A stretch of 54,852 nt of DNA, from assembly GCA_903834635.1 (NCBI GenBank), contig CAILJO010000094.1:1-54852 (forward strand), given 5' to 3'. The stretch comes from an uncultured Micrococcales bacterium. GTDB lineage: Bacteria; Actinomycetota; Actinomycetes; Actinomycetales; Microbacteriaceae. Below the pieces are notes generated by a model. The model saw only the letters and a program-made list of their open reading frames with translations. It was not told the origin of the DNA and made no database searches. Made by a program: the position numbers and the translations under genes. Positions 44,231 through 52,909 of this stretch are shown here, piece by piece (the first letter of the stretch is position 1; the number at the start of each line of letters is the position of its first letter).

Positions 44231-44244
44231 GCGTGTCGCGAAGT

Positions 44245-44949
44245 TTAGGAGTCTAGTTTTGAAAGCGCAGCACGCACGAGTTCGGCGTGAATACTGGAAA
44301 ACTGGTTCGCGATTTCAAGACCGTAGTGAACCGCACGAGAACGTGACGAAACATCGCTTTTGGCCAAAACCGGTGCGACAACGCCCTGGATAATACCGAT
44401 TTCACGATCTGCCGAGGCTCGAATACCTCTTAGGTGGCGAGGCTGCAGCCCGAATCTTTGAAGGTGCATGATGCTTCTTGCAATTTCTAGATCGGCAGCT
44501 TCGAAGGGTTCTTGCCCAATCAGTTGAGCGTTTTTGGCTTCCGAGATTAGAGCCGGCGTGATTCCGGTAGCGGCAATGAGTTCAAGTTCGGTGAACTTTG
44601 TTTTATTTGAAAGCCTCAGATGGTCTGCGACCGGCGAGCTTGAACCCGGCAAACTTGGGTTCTTTCCGGCCTCTAGGTCATCCAGATACTGGCGAATGAC
44701 CTTCAAAGGCAGGTACTTGTCGCGCTGGAGTTCGAGAATGATGCGAATTCGGTCGACATCTTGTTCGGTGTACTTGCGGTAACCCGAAGACGTGCGCTGA
44801 GGCAAAACCAACTCTTGCTCTTCGAGGAAACGCAACTTCGAAGGAGAAAGGTCTGAAAAATCTGACTTTAGTGCGCTGAGCACCTGACCAATGGTCAAAA
44901 GTTTTAGGCTGCGAGGAGTAAACCCCGCCTTAGGAGCGGTTTGTGCCAT
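44245..44949 (-). CDS. ftsR: MerR family regulator FtsR
   Basis: A 234-residue MerR-type regulator. The N-terminal winged helix reads LTIGQVLSALKSDF (18-31), LRFLEEQELVLPQR and SSGYRKYTEQDVDRIR, followed by a helical effector or dimer domain without metal ligands. Its place directly after the FHA protein GarA matches M. tuberculosis Rv1828 and Corynebacterium FtsR, an activator of ftsZ. It starts 3 bp after garA and is probably in the same transcript. Target here is inferred; a shared motif upstream of ftsZ and of the next merR gene is consistent with it. Confidence 0.88.
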   Translation of the reverse strand: MAQTAPKAGFTPRSLKLLTIGQVLSALKSDFSDLSPSKLRFLEEQELVLPQRTSSGYRKYTEQDVDRIRIILELQRDKYLPLKVIRQYLDDLEAGKNPSLPGSSSPVADHLRLSNKTKFTELELIAATGITPALISEAKNAQLIGQEPFEAADLEIARSIMHLQRFGLQPRHLRGIRASADREIGIIQGVVAPVLAKSDVSSRSRAVHYGLEIANQFSSIHAELVRAALSKLDS

Positions 44950-44952
44950 GGC

Positions 44953-45381
44953 TTACTTCTTGTCTGCCTTTGCGGCATAAAAAGTCAGCTTGAACTTGCC
45001 GATTTGAATTTCTGCACCGTCTTCAAGAATGGCTTCGTCGATTCGATGCCCTTGGTAATAAGTGCCATTTAGTGAGGCCAAGTCTTTGACCATGAAAGTA
45101 GTTTCATTGCGCACGAATTCTGCATGGCGACGAGATACCGTCACATCGTCCAGCAAAATATCTGCGTTCGGGTGACGACCAACGGTCGTGACATCGGCAT
45201 CGAGCAAAAAGCGCGAACCCTCTTCATAGCCACGACGCACGACAAGCAGCGCATGACCGCTAGGAAGCGCATCGATGGCCTCCCGCTCGTCAGCGTTAAG
45301 GCCTTCGGAATCCTCCGTTAAAAAGTCTTTGGAGAATCGACGAGTTGAGTCAACTTCGTCATTAAAATCCGCGGCGTTCAT
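44953..45381 (-). CDS. garA: FHA-domain signalling protein GarA/OdhI
   Basis: Small phosphothreonine-binding switch protein, 142 residues. The FHA domain (about 48-135) has the signature VGRHPNADILLDDVTVSRRHAEF and LNGTYYQGHRID. In GarA and OdhI an N-terminal threonine, phosphorylated by PASTA-type kinases, folds back on the FHA domain and stops inhibition of 2-oxoglutarate dehydrogenase. Here the region DSTRRFSKDFL (residues 11-21) aligns with that segment and keeps Thr13, while the usual double Thr is Ser-Thr. It is the first gene of a garA-ftsR pair following pgsA by 16 bp. Confidence 0.92.
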   Translation of the reverse strand: MNAADFNDEVDSTRRFSKDFLTEDSEGLNADEREAIDALPSGHALLVVRRGYEEGSRFLLDADVTTVGRHPNADILLDDVTVSRRHAEFVRNETTFMVKDLASLNGTYYQGHRIDEAILEDGAEIQIGKFKLTFYAAKADKK

Positions 45382-45397
45382 GGTTTCTCGTGCTCCT

Positions 45398-45997
45398 TTA
45401 GACCATAAGCCTAGTGGAATCTGACGGGTCCAATTTCACGACTGCGCGAAGTTGTTTTAGGTAGATATACCCTGACCACCAATAGAGCCCAATACCCCAA
45501 ATTGCAAAAGCCCAAGCCAAAGGAAGGATGATCATTTTGGCAGCTGAAAACACGTCGGCCATCAGCAGAAGCGGAAAAGCGTAAAGCAAAGCAAAAGTTC
45601 CGGCTTTGCCCAGGTAGTGAACCGGTAGTGGCCCATAGCCGCGCTTGGCAAGCATCGGATAGGTAGCGGCCAGGAGGATGTCACGTGAGACGATGACAAA
45701 CGGCAACCAGATCGGAATGTGCGAAGTCATCGCCAAACCAACCAGCGTCGCCAAAATATAGAGTCGATCGGCCGCTGGATCGAGAAGTTGCCCGAGTCGC
45801 GTTTGCTGATTGAGCCGACGAGCCAAATAGCCATCTAGAAAGTCGGTGGCCGACGCGACTACCAGAGTCAAAAGAGCCCAACCGGAGAGGTTCGCCAACA
45901 ACAACAGCAAGAAAACTGGAACTAAAACCAAGCGCAAAATACTGAGCATGTTTGGGATAGTTAAGAGCTCATCCCGGTATTTTCTTTGCTCAGTCAT
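45398..45997 (-). CDS. pgsA: CDP-diacylglycerol-dependent phosphatidyltransferase (PgsA family)
   Basis: Integral membrane enzyme of phospholipid synthesis, 199 residues with about five to six hydrophobic helices. The CDP-alcohol phosphotransferase motif DGYLARR-N-GQLLDPAADR (residues about 56-79) has all conserved aspartates. The expected product is phosphatidylglycerol phosphate or a related lipid; in Actinobacteria several paralogues exist, and the copy beside garA (Rv1822-like, PgsA2) has been linked to either. It is followed on the same strand by garA. Confidence 0.9.
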   Translation of the reverse strand: MTEQRKYRDELLTIPNMLSILRLVLVPVFLLLLLANLSGWALLTLVVASATDFLDGYLARRLNQQTRLGQLLDPAADRLYILATLVGLAMTSHIPIWLPFVIVSRDILLAATYPMLAKRGYGPLPVHYLGKAGTFALLYAFPLLLMADVFSAAKMIILPLAWAFAIWGIGLYWWSGYIYLKQLRAVVKLDPSDSTRLMV

Positions 45998-46022
45998 GTT
46001 GCGATTCTATGCTCTCGAGAGT

Positions 46023-46099
46023 TGGTCGGGCTAGCCGGATTTGAACCGGCGACCCCTTGTCCCCCAGACAAGTGCGCTACCAAGCTGCGCTATAGCCCG
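46023..46099 (-). tRNA. tRNA-Pro (anticodon GGG)
   Basis: A 77-base cloverleaf read on the minus strand. Acceptor stem CGGGCTA pairs with TAGCCCG, the D-arm stem is GCGC/GCGC, the anticodon stem is CTTGT/ACAAG with loop CTGGGGG giving anticodon GGG, and the T arm is GCCGG-TTCAAAT-CCGGC. Discriminator A and the CCA tail are encoded in the DNA. It follows der by 13 bp and precedes pgsA, so it may be processed from the der transcript. Confidence 0.96.
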
Positions 46100-46112
46100 T
46101 TTGAAGAAAAGT

Positions 46113-47624
46113 TTAGGTGCGTTTGCGCTTTTCGCGCACTCGCATGGAAACTTCGATGGGAGTACCTTCAAAGCCGAACGTCTCTCGAAGTCGTCGCTGA
46201 ATGAATCGACGATAACCAGGATCCAAGAATCCGGTAGTGAAGAGAACAAACTTGGGTGGTCGGCTGCTCGCCTGAGTTGCAAAAAGAATTCTCGGTTGCT
46301 TACCGCCGCGCACCGGGTGAGGGTTCTCCATGGTGAGTTCCGAGATGAAAGCGTTTAGCTTTCCGGTTGGGATTCTTAGATCCCACGAGTCAAGCGCCAC
46401 CTCCAACGCTGGAACGAGTTTTTCGAGGTGTCTTCCGGTCTTAGCCGAAATATTTACTCGAGGCGCCCAGTCGACGTGAGCAAGGTCCTGCTCGATTTCA
46501 CGTTCAAGATATCGACGGCGCTCGTCATCGAGCATGTCCCACTTGTTGAAGGCTAGAACTAGAGCGCGACCAGACTCAATCACCATGTCCACAATGCGGA
46601 TATCGGCTTCGCTGATTGGCGCGGTTACGTCTAGAAGAACGGTGGCAACTTCGGCTCGTTCAAGAGCCGCAGCGGTTCTCAGCGAAGCATAGAAGTCCGC
46701 ACCTTGAGCCAGGTGCACACGGCGGCGGATGCCCGCCGTGTCAACGAAGCGCCAGACTTGGCCTCCGAGCTCAACCTGCTCGTCGATTGGGTCTCTCGTG
46801 GTTCCGGCAAGGTCATTAACAACTGCACGCTCAGAACCGACGGCCTTGTTCAAAAGCGAAGACTTGCCGACATTCGGGCGGCCAATCAGGGCTACACGCC
46901 TAGGTCCACCGATTTCTTGCTTGGCCACCGTGCTTACCTTTGGCAAGAGTTTCATAGCCGCGTCGAGCATGTCAGCGACACCTCGACCATGCACAGCAGA
47001 AACAGGGTAAGGCTCGCCAAGGCCCAGAGACCAAAGTGCCGCAACTTCAGGTTCTTGACGCTGGTCGTCAATTTTGTTTCCGATAAGAAGCACCGGCTTC
47101 TTAGATGCCCGAAGCATCTTTACGACTCTCTCATCAGTGCTGGTAGCACCAACGGTTGCGTCGACAACAAAAAGCACGGCGTCAGCCAGCTCGACAGCAA
47201 CTTCGGCTTGAACGGCTACCGAAAGGTCGATTCCTTTTGCATCGGGCTCCCAACCTCCGGTGTCGACCAGCGTGAACTTTCGTTCGTTCCATTCGGCCTT
47301 ATAAGAAACACGGTCTCTCGTGACACCTGGTTTGTCTTCGACAACCGCTTCGCGACGCCCAAGAATTCGGTTTACAAGCGCTGATTTGCCGACGTTCGGT
47401 CTGCCAACGATAGCCAAAACTGGCAAGGCCGGAAGGTAAATCGGTCCATCCGCATCGAAATCATGCTGCTCGAGAACGTCAAAGTCTTCTTCTTCGAGGT
47501 CATAGTCGTCAAGACCGGCGCGAAGGACACGCTCTCTGGCCTCTTCATCAGCTGGCGAAAGTTCACTCAGGCGCTGCAAAAATGCCGGATCCATCGGATC
47601 GGCTTGGTATTCGTCTTCGCGCAC
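46113..47624 (-). CDS. der: Ribosome-assembly GTPase Der (EngA)
   Basis: Double GTPase needed for 50S subunit maturation. The 503-residue protein has an acidic N-terminal extension (about 1-65), a first G domain ([13 protein letters not shown] near 73, DTGG, NKID), a second G domain ([13 protein letters not shown] near 245, [12 protein letters not shown]) and a C-terminal KH-like domain (about 410-503). It is downstream of cmk by 20 bp, the normal actinobacterial cmk-der pair. Confidence 0.97.
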   Translation of the reverse strand: MREDEYQADPMDPAFLQRLSELSPADEEARERVLRAGLDDYDLEEEDFDVLEQHDFDADGPIYLPALPVLAIVGRPNVGKSALVNRILGRREAVVEDKPGVTRDRVSYKAEWNERKFTLVDTGGWEPDAKGIDLSVAVQAEVAVELADAVLFVVDATVGATSTDERVVKMLRASKKPVLLIGNKIDDQRQEPEVAALWSLGLGEPYPVSAVHGRGVADMLDAAMKLLPKVSTVAKQEIGGPRRVALIGRPNVGKSSLLNKAVGSERAVVNDLAGTTRDPIDEQVELGGQVWRFVDTAGIRRRVHLAQGADFYASLRTAAALERAEVATVLLDVTAPISEADIRIVDMVIESGRALVLAFNKWDMLDDERRRYLEREIEQDLAHVDWAPRVNISAKTGRHLEKLVPALEVALDSWDLRIPTGKLNAFISELTMENPHPVRGGKQPRILFATQASSRPPKFVLFTTGFLDPGYRRFIQRRLRETFGFEGTPIEVSMRVREKRKRT

Positions 47625-47644
47625 TTGTTGCTCCTGTTTTGGGA

Positions 47645-48292
47645 CTACCGAACAGCAGCGAGCACAGCAGAAACTGTCTGCTCGAAGTTGAGTTCGGTTG
47701 AGTCCACGAGTTTAACTCCCGGTGCGGGAGTCATAAATTCGACTACTTTGGCGTCTTGCGCATCGCGTTGCAATACATGACGCTCAACGTTCTTGGCGGC
47801 TTCTGGAGCCAGTTCAGCGGAACGCCTTCTAAGTCTAACTTCTTCAGAGGCAGTTAGCAGTATGCGATTTTTGGCGTCGGGTGCTACCACGGTCGTTATG
47901 TCACGCCCCTCGACAACTACGCCGGCGAGGTTTGAGCCCTCGACGAGGCGCAGAGTGAGGTTTTTCATAAATACTCGAACCTCTGGAATGCTTGCTACCG
48001 AACTGACAATCTCGGCAATCTCGGGTTGCCTAATCGATTCGGTGACATCATGCTCGCCAACCCGAACCCAAAAATAATCCGGATCGAGTGATATGGAATA
48101 CTCAAAACCGCTCAAGGCCACGTCAGGGTTGTCTTCAAGTCCAACTACGAAACCATGGCTCGAAGCCCAGGCCAGGGCGCGGTAGGCCGCACCGGTATCC
48201 AGATAGCCGAACCCCAGCGCCCTAGCAACCTGCTTGGAGACGCTAGATTTGCCAGAACCAGCTGGGCCATCGACTGCAATGATCTCTACCAT
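47645..48292 (-). CDS. cmk: Cytidylate kinase Cmk
   Basis: Phosphorylates CMP and dCMP. From ATG 48292, which overlaps the tyrA stop as TAATG, it has 215 residues; an in-frame upstream start adds six residues inside tyrA. The P-loop [13 protein letters not shown] is at residues 7-19, followed by [25 protein letters not shown] near 123, and the lid region SEEVRLRRR. It is coupled to tyrA above and der below. Confidence 0.96.
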   Translation of the reverse strand: MVEIIAVDGPAGSGKSSVSKQVARALGFGYLDTGAAYRALAWASSHGFVVGLEDNPDVALSGFEYSISLDPDYFWVRVGEHDVTESIRQPEIAEIVSSVASIPEVRVFMKNLTLRLVEGSNLAGVVVEGRDITTVVAPDAKNRILLTASEEVRLRRRSAELAPEAAKNVERHVLQRDAQDAKVVEFMTPAPGVKLVDSTELNFEQTVSAVLAAVR

Positions 48293-49377
48293 TAGCCGGC
48301 GATTCGCCATCCGCGTTGGGTCAACGCATCAATAAGTGTTGCTTGGACGTTTGGCAAAACCGAAAGTTCGACAAGGCCAATCTGGGCACCCGGCGAGTGT
48401 TCCAGCGATAGGTCTTCGAGATTGATGCCGATTTCGCCGATTTCGGTCAGCAACTTGGCCAACTGACCAGGTTGGTCATCAATCATTACGATGACCTGTT
48501 CGTAGTGCTTGTTTCTGGAACCGTGCTTGCCAGGAATCTGCTCGACTCCCCTGTTTCCTCTAGACAAGGCGTCACCGATGGTTGCCAAAGAACCTGTGGC
48601 ATCAACGTTCTCAAGGGCCGCGATCACCTGAGTTAAATCTTTTGAAAGGGCCGCAAGCACCTTTGCCACCTCATTTGAATTAGCTCCAAGAATTTGAATC
48701 CAAAGCTTGGGGTCGCTCGCGGCAATGCGGGTTGTGTCGCGCAGCCCTTGCCCCGCCAAGGACACATCCGAAGCGTCAGCATCGATGAGCCTGGCGGCAA
48801 GAAGGCTTGAAACTATTTGAGGAACATGTGAGACCAACGCAACCGCACGGTCGTGTTCGAACGGGTCCACGCGTATCGGAGTTGCGCCTAAATCTAAAGC
48901 GAGCATTTCTACTGCCGCGACCGCAGCTGATTTTGAGTTTGAATGAGCAGAAATCACCCATGGCCGCGAATAAAACAGGTCAGCACGACCCGACAAAGCA
49001 CCACCACGTTCACGCCCAGCCATCGGATGTGAACCAACATACCTAGATACATCAGCGCCAGATTGATTTAGTTCTTCGAGAACCTGACCCTTGATCGAGG
49101 CGACGTCGGTCACGATTGAAGTTTCAAATCTTGCGAGCTCGGACGAAACCACGCTGGCGGTGACATCTGGTGGCACACAAACCACGATCACACTCGGGCT
49201 GTCATCGCTTTTGGGCTGGCGACCAGCCCCATAGTCGATTGCGAGTCTGACGTTTGCTGGCGAAGCATCTTCGATGACTACATCGAGACCAGCCTTGGTT
49301 AAAGCCAAGCCGATGCTTGTGCCAATGAGCCCAGCTCCGACGATTCGAACGGTACCGGTAAGTCGAACTTGATTCAC
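48292..49377 (-). CDS. tyrA: Prephenate dehydrogenase TyrA with ACT domain
   Basis: Oxidises prephenate (or arogenate) with NAD(P)+ in tyrosine synthesis. The 361-residue protein starts with a Rossmann fold (VGAGLIGTSIGLAL at about 13-26), contains GSHPMAGRERGG near residue 115 with the catalytic His, a helical dimer domain, and a C-terminal ACT domain (about 290-355, starting VMIDDQPGQLAKLL) for feedback by tyrosine. It overlaps aroH at its start (ATGA), so chorismate mutase and dehydrogenase are made together. Confidence 0.94.
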   Translation of the reverse strand: MNQVRLTGTVRIVGAGLIGTSIGLALTKAGLDVVIEDASPANVRLAIDYGAGRQPKSDDSPSVIVVCVPPDVTASVVSSELARFETSIVTDVASIKGQVLEELNQSGADVSRYVGSHPMAGRERGGALSGRADLFYSRPWVISAHSNSKSAAVAAVEMLALDLGATPIRVDPFEHDRAVALVSHVPQIVSSLLAARLIDADASDVSLAGQGLRDTTRIAASDPKLWIQILGANSNEVAKVLAALSKDLTQVIAALENVDATGSLATIGDALSRGNRGVEQIPGKHGSRNKHYEQVIVMIDDQPGQLAKLLTEIGEIGINLEDLSLEHSPGAQIGLVELSVLPNVQATLIDALTQRGWRIAG

Positions 49378-49736
49378 TGCGCTAAATCCAAACGCAACGC
49401 GGTTGCGCCGCGCAGATAGACATGCTGAATCTCGCCACGAGCCTTGTCGATGTCGGCATGAATCATAAGGCGAATCACCAGGGGCATGGCACGCTCAACA
49501 TTCATTTCAACAAAACACATCAAGGGAACATCGCCCAAGCCAAGCTCACGAGCCGCGAGCGCCGGAAACTCCGATGTGATGTCAGGTGTGGCGGTAAAAA
49601 GAATCGAGACCAACTGTGAAGAATCAATGTCGTTGGCATGCAAAGTCTTTGAAATCAACTCTGCCGTCGACTTCAGCAAATGCTCGCGCTCGTCAACCTC
49701 AAGTTGGATAGCGCCTCGAATTGCACGTAATGCCAC
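49374..49736 (-). CDS. aroH: Chorismate mutase, AroH type
   Basis: Rearranges chorismate to prephenate. The 120-residue protein is the trimeric Bacillus-type AroH fold, not the helical AroQ type: it begins ALRAIRGAIQLEVDE with the active-site Arg, includes LVSILFTATPDITSEFPA near residue 43, and ends with IQHVYLRGATALRLDL, which holds the second active-site Arg and Tyr/Leu region. Its product feeds the overlapping tyrA. Confidence 0.95.
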   Translation of the reverse strand: MALRAIRGAIQLEVDEREHLLKSTAELISKTLHANDIDSSQLVSILFTATPDITSEFPALAARELGLGDVPLMCFVEMNVERAMPLVIRLMIHADIDKARGEIQHVYLRGATALRLDLAQ

Positions 49737-49737
49737 G

Positions 49738-50640
49738 TCAGTTCCTCTTTCGATCAGGACGAGCGCCTCGGTTGCCTCCGCGATCCTTCGGCGGTCTCGG
49801 TGCTCGTTCCTCTTTGCCTTGAGCAGCCTTCAACAGGGCGCCTACCTCGATTTTACTGAGGTTGCGCACATGGCCCAGTTTGAGTGTGCCGAGATGAATG
49901 GGCCCGAACTGCTTTCTGACCAGGCCGAGGACGGGGTTGCCGACATGGTCGAGCATTCGTCGAACAATTCGATTGCGACCCGAGTGAAGAATGATTTCCA
50001 CAAGTGCCTCACCGCGCTTGACGTCTATGATTCGAGCTCGGTCGGCTTGAATAAAGCCATCCTCGAGTTCGAAACCGTCAATGAGCTTTTGCATGGTTGC
50101 TGGTGTGACATCGCCCGAAACTCGAGCAACATAGGTTTTCTCAACTCCGAATGACGGATGAGCGAGTTTGTTAGCTAAGTCACCGTCGTTTGTAAGAAGC
50201 AAAAGACCGGTCGTTTCGGCGTCCAATCTTCCTATGTTGAAAACGCGATCGAAATCGATAACAAACTGACTCAAATCAGGGCGCCCCTCCTCATCGGCCA
50301 TCGTAGAAATCACGCCTGCAGGTTTATTCAACGCCAGGTAAACCCTCGAAGTATCGAACTGCACTGGCACGCCACGGACCGTCACAAAGTCACTCGTAGG
50401 GTCTACGCGACTGCCAAGCTCGGTGACCAATTTGCCATTGATCTTGACTTGCCCTTGAACAATAAGGTCTTCACAGGCCCTGCGTGAAGCAACTCCGGCT
50501 GCTGCAAGTGCCTTTTGAAGCCGCACTGAAGTTTCGACAGGTTCTGGTTCCGCTATTTCGTCGTCAGGGATTTCTTCGGTTTCGTAGTCATCCTCGTCGT
50601 AAAAATCTTTGTTAACCCAGTCCTCGTCGCGATCACTCAT
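49738..50640 (-). CDS. rluB: Ribosomal pseudouridine synthase, RluB/RsuA family
   Basis: Modifies a uridine of ribosomal RNA. It has 300 residues: an acidic N-terminal tail (1-35), an S4 domain (about 39-95, VASRRACEDLIVQGQVKING), and the catalytic domain with GRLDAETTGLLLLTNDG, whose Asp is the nucleophile, and HSGRNRIVRRM. The C-terminus is Arg/Gly/Pro-rich. Its position after scpB matches rluB (Rv1711) in mycobacteria. The start overlaps scpB by 8 bp. Confidence 0.93.
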   Translation of the reverse strand: MSDRDEDWVNKDFYDEDDYETEEIPDDEIAEPEPVETSVRLQKALAAAGVASRRACEDLIVQGQVKINGKLVTELGSRVDPTSDFVTVRGVPVQFDTSRVYLALNKPAGVISTMADEEGRPDLSQFVIDFDRVFNIGRLDAETTGLLLLTNDGDLANKLAHPSFGVEKTYVARVSGDVTPATMQKLIDGFELEDGFIQADRARIIDVKRGEALVEIILHSGRNRIVRRMLDHVGNPVLGLVRKQFGPIHLGTLKLGHVRNLSKIEVGALLKAAQGKEERAPRPPKDRGGNRGARPDRKRN

Positions 50641-51223
50641 CGAAGTTGCTATTCGCGTCTGGAAGGTACGGGCTTATTTGCGGAAGTTCATCCAATGTGT
50701 TGATTCCTAACAGTTCGAGCATCAGGTCGGTGGTGCCGAAGTTCACAGCACCTGTTTCGCTGTCGGTGTAGAGCTCGGTGATCAGTCCACGGTTTAGCAA
50801 GGTTCTAACCACGCTGTCGACGTTTACTGCACGGATGCTCGCGACCTGACCTCGCGAAATTGGCTGCTTGTAGGCAATGACTGCCAAGGTTTCTAACGCA
50901 GCCTGGCTGAGTTTTGTTGGGTTCTCGTTAGCGATGAACATTTTGACGGCCCAGTCAAAGTCTTGACGCACAAAAATGCGCCAACCTCCGCCAACCTCAC
51001 GAAGCTCAAAGCCTCGTGGTTTGCCCGAACTGACCCCGTCATAGTCGTCGCGAAGCGCTAAGACCGCGTCTCTAATCACATTGACTGGGTGCTCTAACGC
51101 CGTAGCCAACGCCACCAACGAGACAGGAACGTCGGTGATCATCAGAATCGCCTCTAGAGCGCCGACAAGGTCATCTTGGCTTAGTTCTATAGATTCGGTC
51201 TGGGAAATCTCATCATGAGTCAT
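50633..51223 (-). CDS. scpB: Segregation and condensation protein B, ScpB
   Basis: Winged-helix subunit of the SMC-ScpAB condensin complex. The 196 residues show the N-terminal winged helix (LVGALEAILMITDVPVS) and the second one with AALETLAVIAYKQPISRGQV near residue 113 and SVVRTLLNRGLITE. It overlaps scpA by 11 bp and rluB by 8 bp, in the conserved parA-scpA-scpB-rluB order. Confidence 0.96.
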   Translation of the reverse strand: MTHDEISQTESIELSQDDLVGALEAILMITDVPVSLVALATALEHPVNVIRDAVLALRDDYDGVSSGKPRGFELREVGGGWRIFVRQDFDWAVKMFIANENPTKLSQAALETLAVIAYKQPISRGQVASIRAVNVDSVVRTLLNRGLITELYTDSETGAVNFGTTDLMLELLGINTLDELPQISPYLPDANSNFDE

Positions 51224-52040
51224 AGTCGGCTCCTAGGGTTGCTAGTTTCTCGTCGTCAAAGTCGTTATCGCGCCAGGTGAGGTTTAGATCGCCCAACGGT
51301 GTGTCCTGTTCAAAAATCAAAGCATTCAGTCGGTAAAGCTCAAGAACCGCCAAAAATCGAGCCACAATAACGGCACGGTCTTTTACTTCTCGGATTACCT
51401 CAAAGAATGTCACGGTTCCTCGAGACCTCAACATTTCTACAACCGCACTAGCCTGCTCGCGAATACTGACGCGCGAAGCATGAAGGTGGGTAATGCCAAC
51501 CATAGGTATTTCGCGGGGACGCATGGTTTCTTCGGCCAGGCGCCCAAACTCTTCTGCGGTGAGGGTCCAGACCAGTTCAGGCTGTTGATTCTTGAAACGC
51601 TCTTCGATTCTGGCATCGCGAGGAATGCGAGTCGACTCGAGGCTAAGCGCTGTACTAAACCACGTTGCAACTTCTTTAAAGGCTCGATATTGCAGCAGTC
51701 GCGCGAATAGTAAGTCTCTAGCTTCGAGCAACGCAACATCCTCGGCGTCGACAACTTCGCCACGCGGCAAGAGCCCCGCGATTTTTAGGTCAAGTAGCGT
51801 CGCTGCGATAACCAAGAATTCTGAAGCCTGCTCGAGCTCCTCGGCTTCGTCTAACTGCTTCAAATATGAGATGAACTCGTCGGTCACCATTGATAGTGAG
51901 ATTTCGGTGATGTTCATTTCGTGCTTCGAAATCAAACTCAAAAGCAGGTCGAAAGGCCCCTCGAAGTTACTAAGGCTTACGGCAAAGCCGGTGCTCTTCT
52001 CGGATCCTTCAACCAGTTCGGGGTTATGGAGCGTAGCCAC
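51213..52040 (-). CDS. scpA: Segregation and condensation protein A, ScpA
   Basis: Kleisin subunit that bridges the SMC heads. The family core begins VSLSNFEGPFDLLLSLI near residue 22 and ends with a winged helix around residues 195-250 that binds the SMC cap. Before the core lies a 20-residue leader with the peptide NPELVEGS. I use GTG 52040; a TTG at 52046, closer to an AGGGAG ribosome site, is equally possible, and either start overlaps the parA end. Confidence 0.93.
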   Translation of the reverse strand: MATLHNPELVEGSEKSTGFAVSLSNFEGPFDLLLSLISKHEMNITEISLSMVTDEFISYLKQLDEAEELEQASEFLVIAATLLDLKIAGLLPRGEVVDAEDVALLEARDLLFARLLQYRAFKEVATWFSTALSLESTRIPRDARIEERFKNQQPELVWTLTAEEFGRLAEETMRPREIPMVGITHLHASRVSIREQASAVVEMLRSRGTVTFFEVIREVKDRAVIVARFLAVLELYRLNALIFEQDTPLGDLNLTWRDNDFDDEKLATLGADYDS

Positions 52041-52863
52041 GAGCAACGAGCTCCCTGGCTACCGTGCGATAAGCCTCGGCTGCCTCTGAATCGCTGGCGA
52101 ACGAGGTGATCGGCTCGGCAGCAACGGTGGCATCGGGGAACTTAACGGTTCGGTGGATCACGCTCTTGAAGAGCTTGTCTCCAAATGCTTCACGAAGTCT
52201 GTCCATAACTTCACGCGAGTGAAGTGTGCGGCCGTCGAACATTGTTCCCAAAACGCCATCCAAAACCAAAGTTGGGTTAGTGGTTTCTTGGACTTTCTTG
52301 ATGATGTCCTCAAGAATCGCAACACCACGCAAGGCGAAGTACTCGGTCGCCAACGGAATAATCACACCGTGAGCAGCAGTCAACGCATTGACTGTTAGAA
52401 GCCCTAGCGAAGGCTGGCAATCGATGACGATTAAGTCGTAGTCCGCTGAGACCTTCTTTAGTATTCGGGCCAGAATGTTCTCGCGCGAAAACTCGTTGAC
52501 CAGCTTCATTTCTGCAGCCGAAAGTTCGATGTTCGCCGGAATTACGTCAAGACCCTCGATTGCGGTGTGCTTGATAGCCGTCTTAGGGTCGATGGACGAG
52601 TCGAGCATTAGGTCATAAATAGTGATGTCGTCATGAGCCATGATGCCGAGGCCGGCAGAAAGCGCACCCTGAGGGTCATAATCGATAAGCAAAACCTTGC
52701 GGCCGTACTCGACAAGCGCAGCCGACATATTGATCGATGTGGTGGTTTTGCCAACACCACCCTTTTGATTGCACATAGCAATGATGCGGGCAGGTCCGTG
52801 CTGGGTTAGGTTTTTTGGCTTTGGAAAACGATGGTCTTCGTTCTTAGATTTTGCTTGCGCCAT
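52024..52863 (-). CDS. parA: ParA family chromosome-partitioning ATPase
   Basis: A 279-residue Walker-type ATPase with MCNQKGGVGKTTTSINMSAAL (Walker A, about 30-51), LLIDYDPQGALSAGLG near 58 and the Walker B LIVIDCQPSLGLL near 142. It corresponds to the parA-like gene that stands upstream of scpA in Actinobacteria (Rv1708-like), and works with the condensin pair in nucleoid organisation; the main parAB pair is usually next to the origin and is not here. GAGAGGAAAAC precedes the ATG. It follows xerD by 46 bp. Confidence 0.9.
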   Translation of the reverse strand: MAQAKSKNEDHRFPKPKNLTQHGPARIIAMCNQKGGVGKTTTSINMSAALVEYGRKVLLIDYDPQGALSAGLGIMAHDDITIYDLMLDSSIDPKTAIKHTAIEGLDVIPANIELSAAEMKLVNEFSRENILARILKKVSADYDLIVIDCQPSLGLLTVNALTAAHGVIIPLATEYFALRGVAILEDIIKKVQETTNPTLVLDGVLGTMFDGRTLHSREVMDRLREAFGDKLFKSVIHRTVKFPDATVAAEPITSFASDSEAAEAYRTVARELVARGYAP

Positions 52864-52909
52864 GTTTTCCTCTCAGTGCTCAAACTTCGCCATTTGGTTT
52901 GCCTCTAGC

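Noticed and set aside
46023-46099. tRNA-Pro 3' end as an integration site
   Set aside because: No repeat of the tRNA end and no integrase or foreign-looking genes are adjacent.
46704-47384. A 226-codon open frame opposite der
   Set aside because: Antisense to the two GTPase domains; no independent coding evidence.
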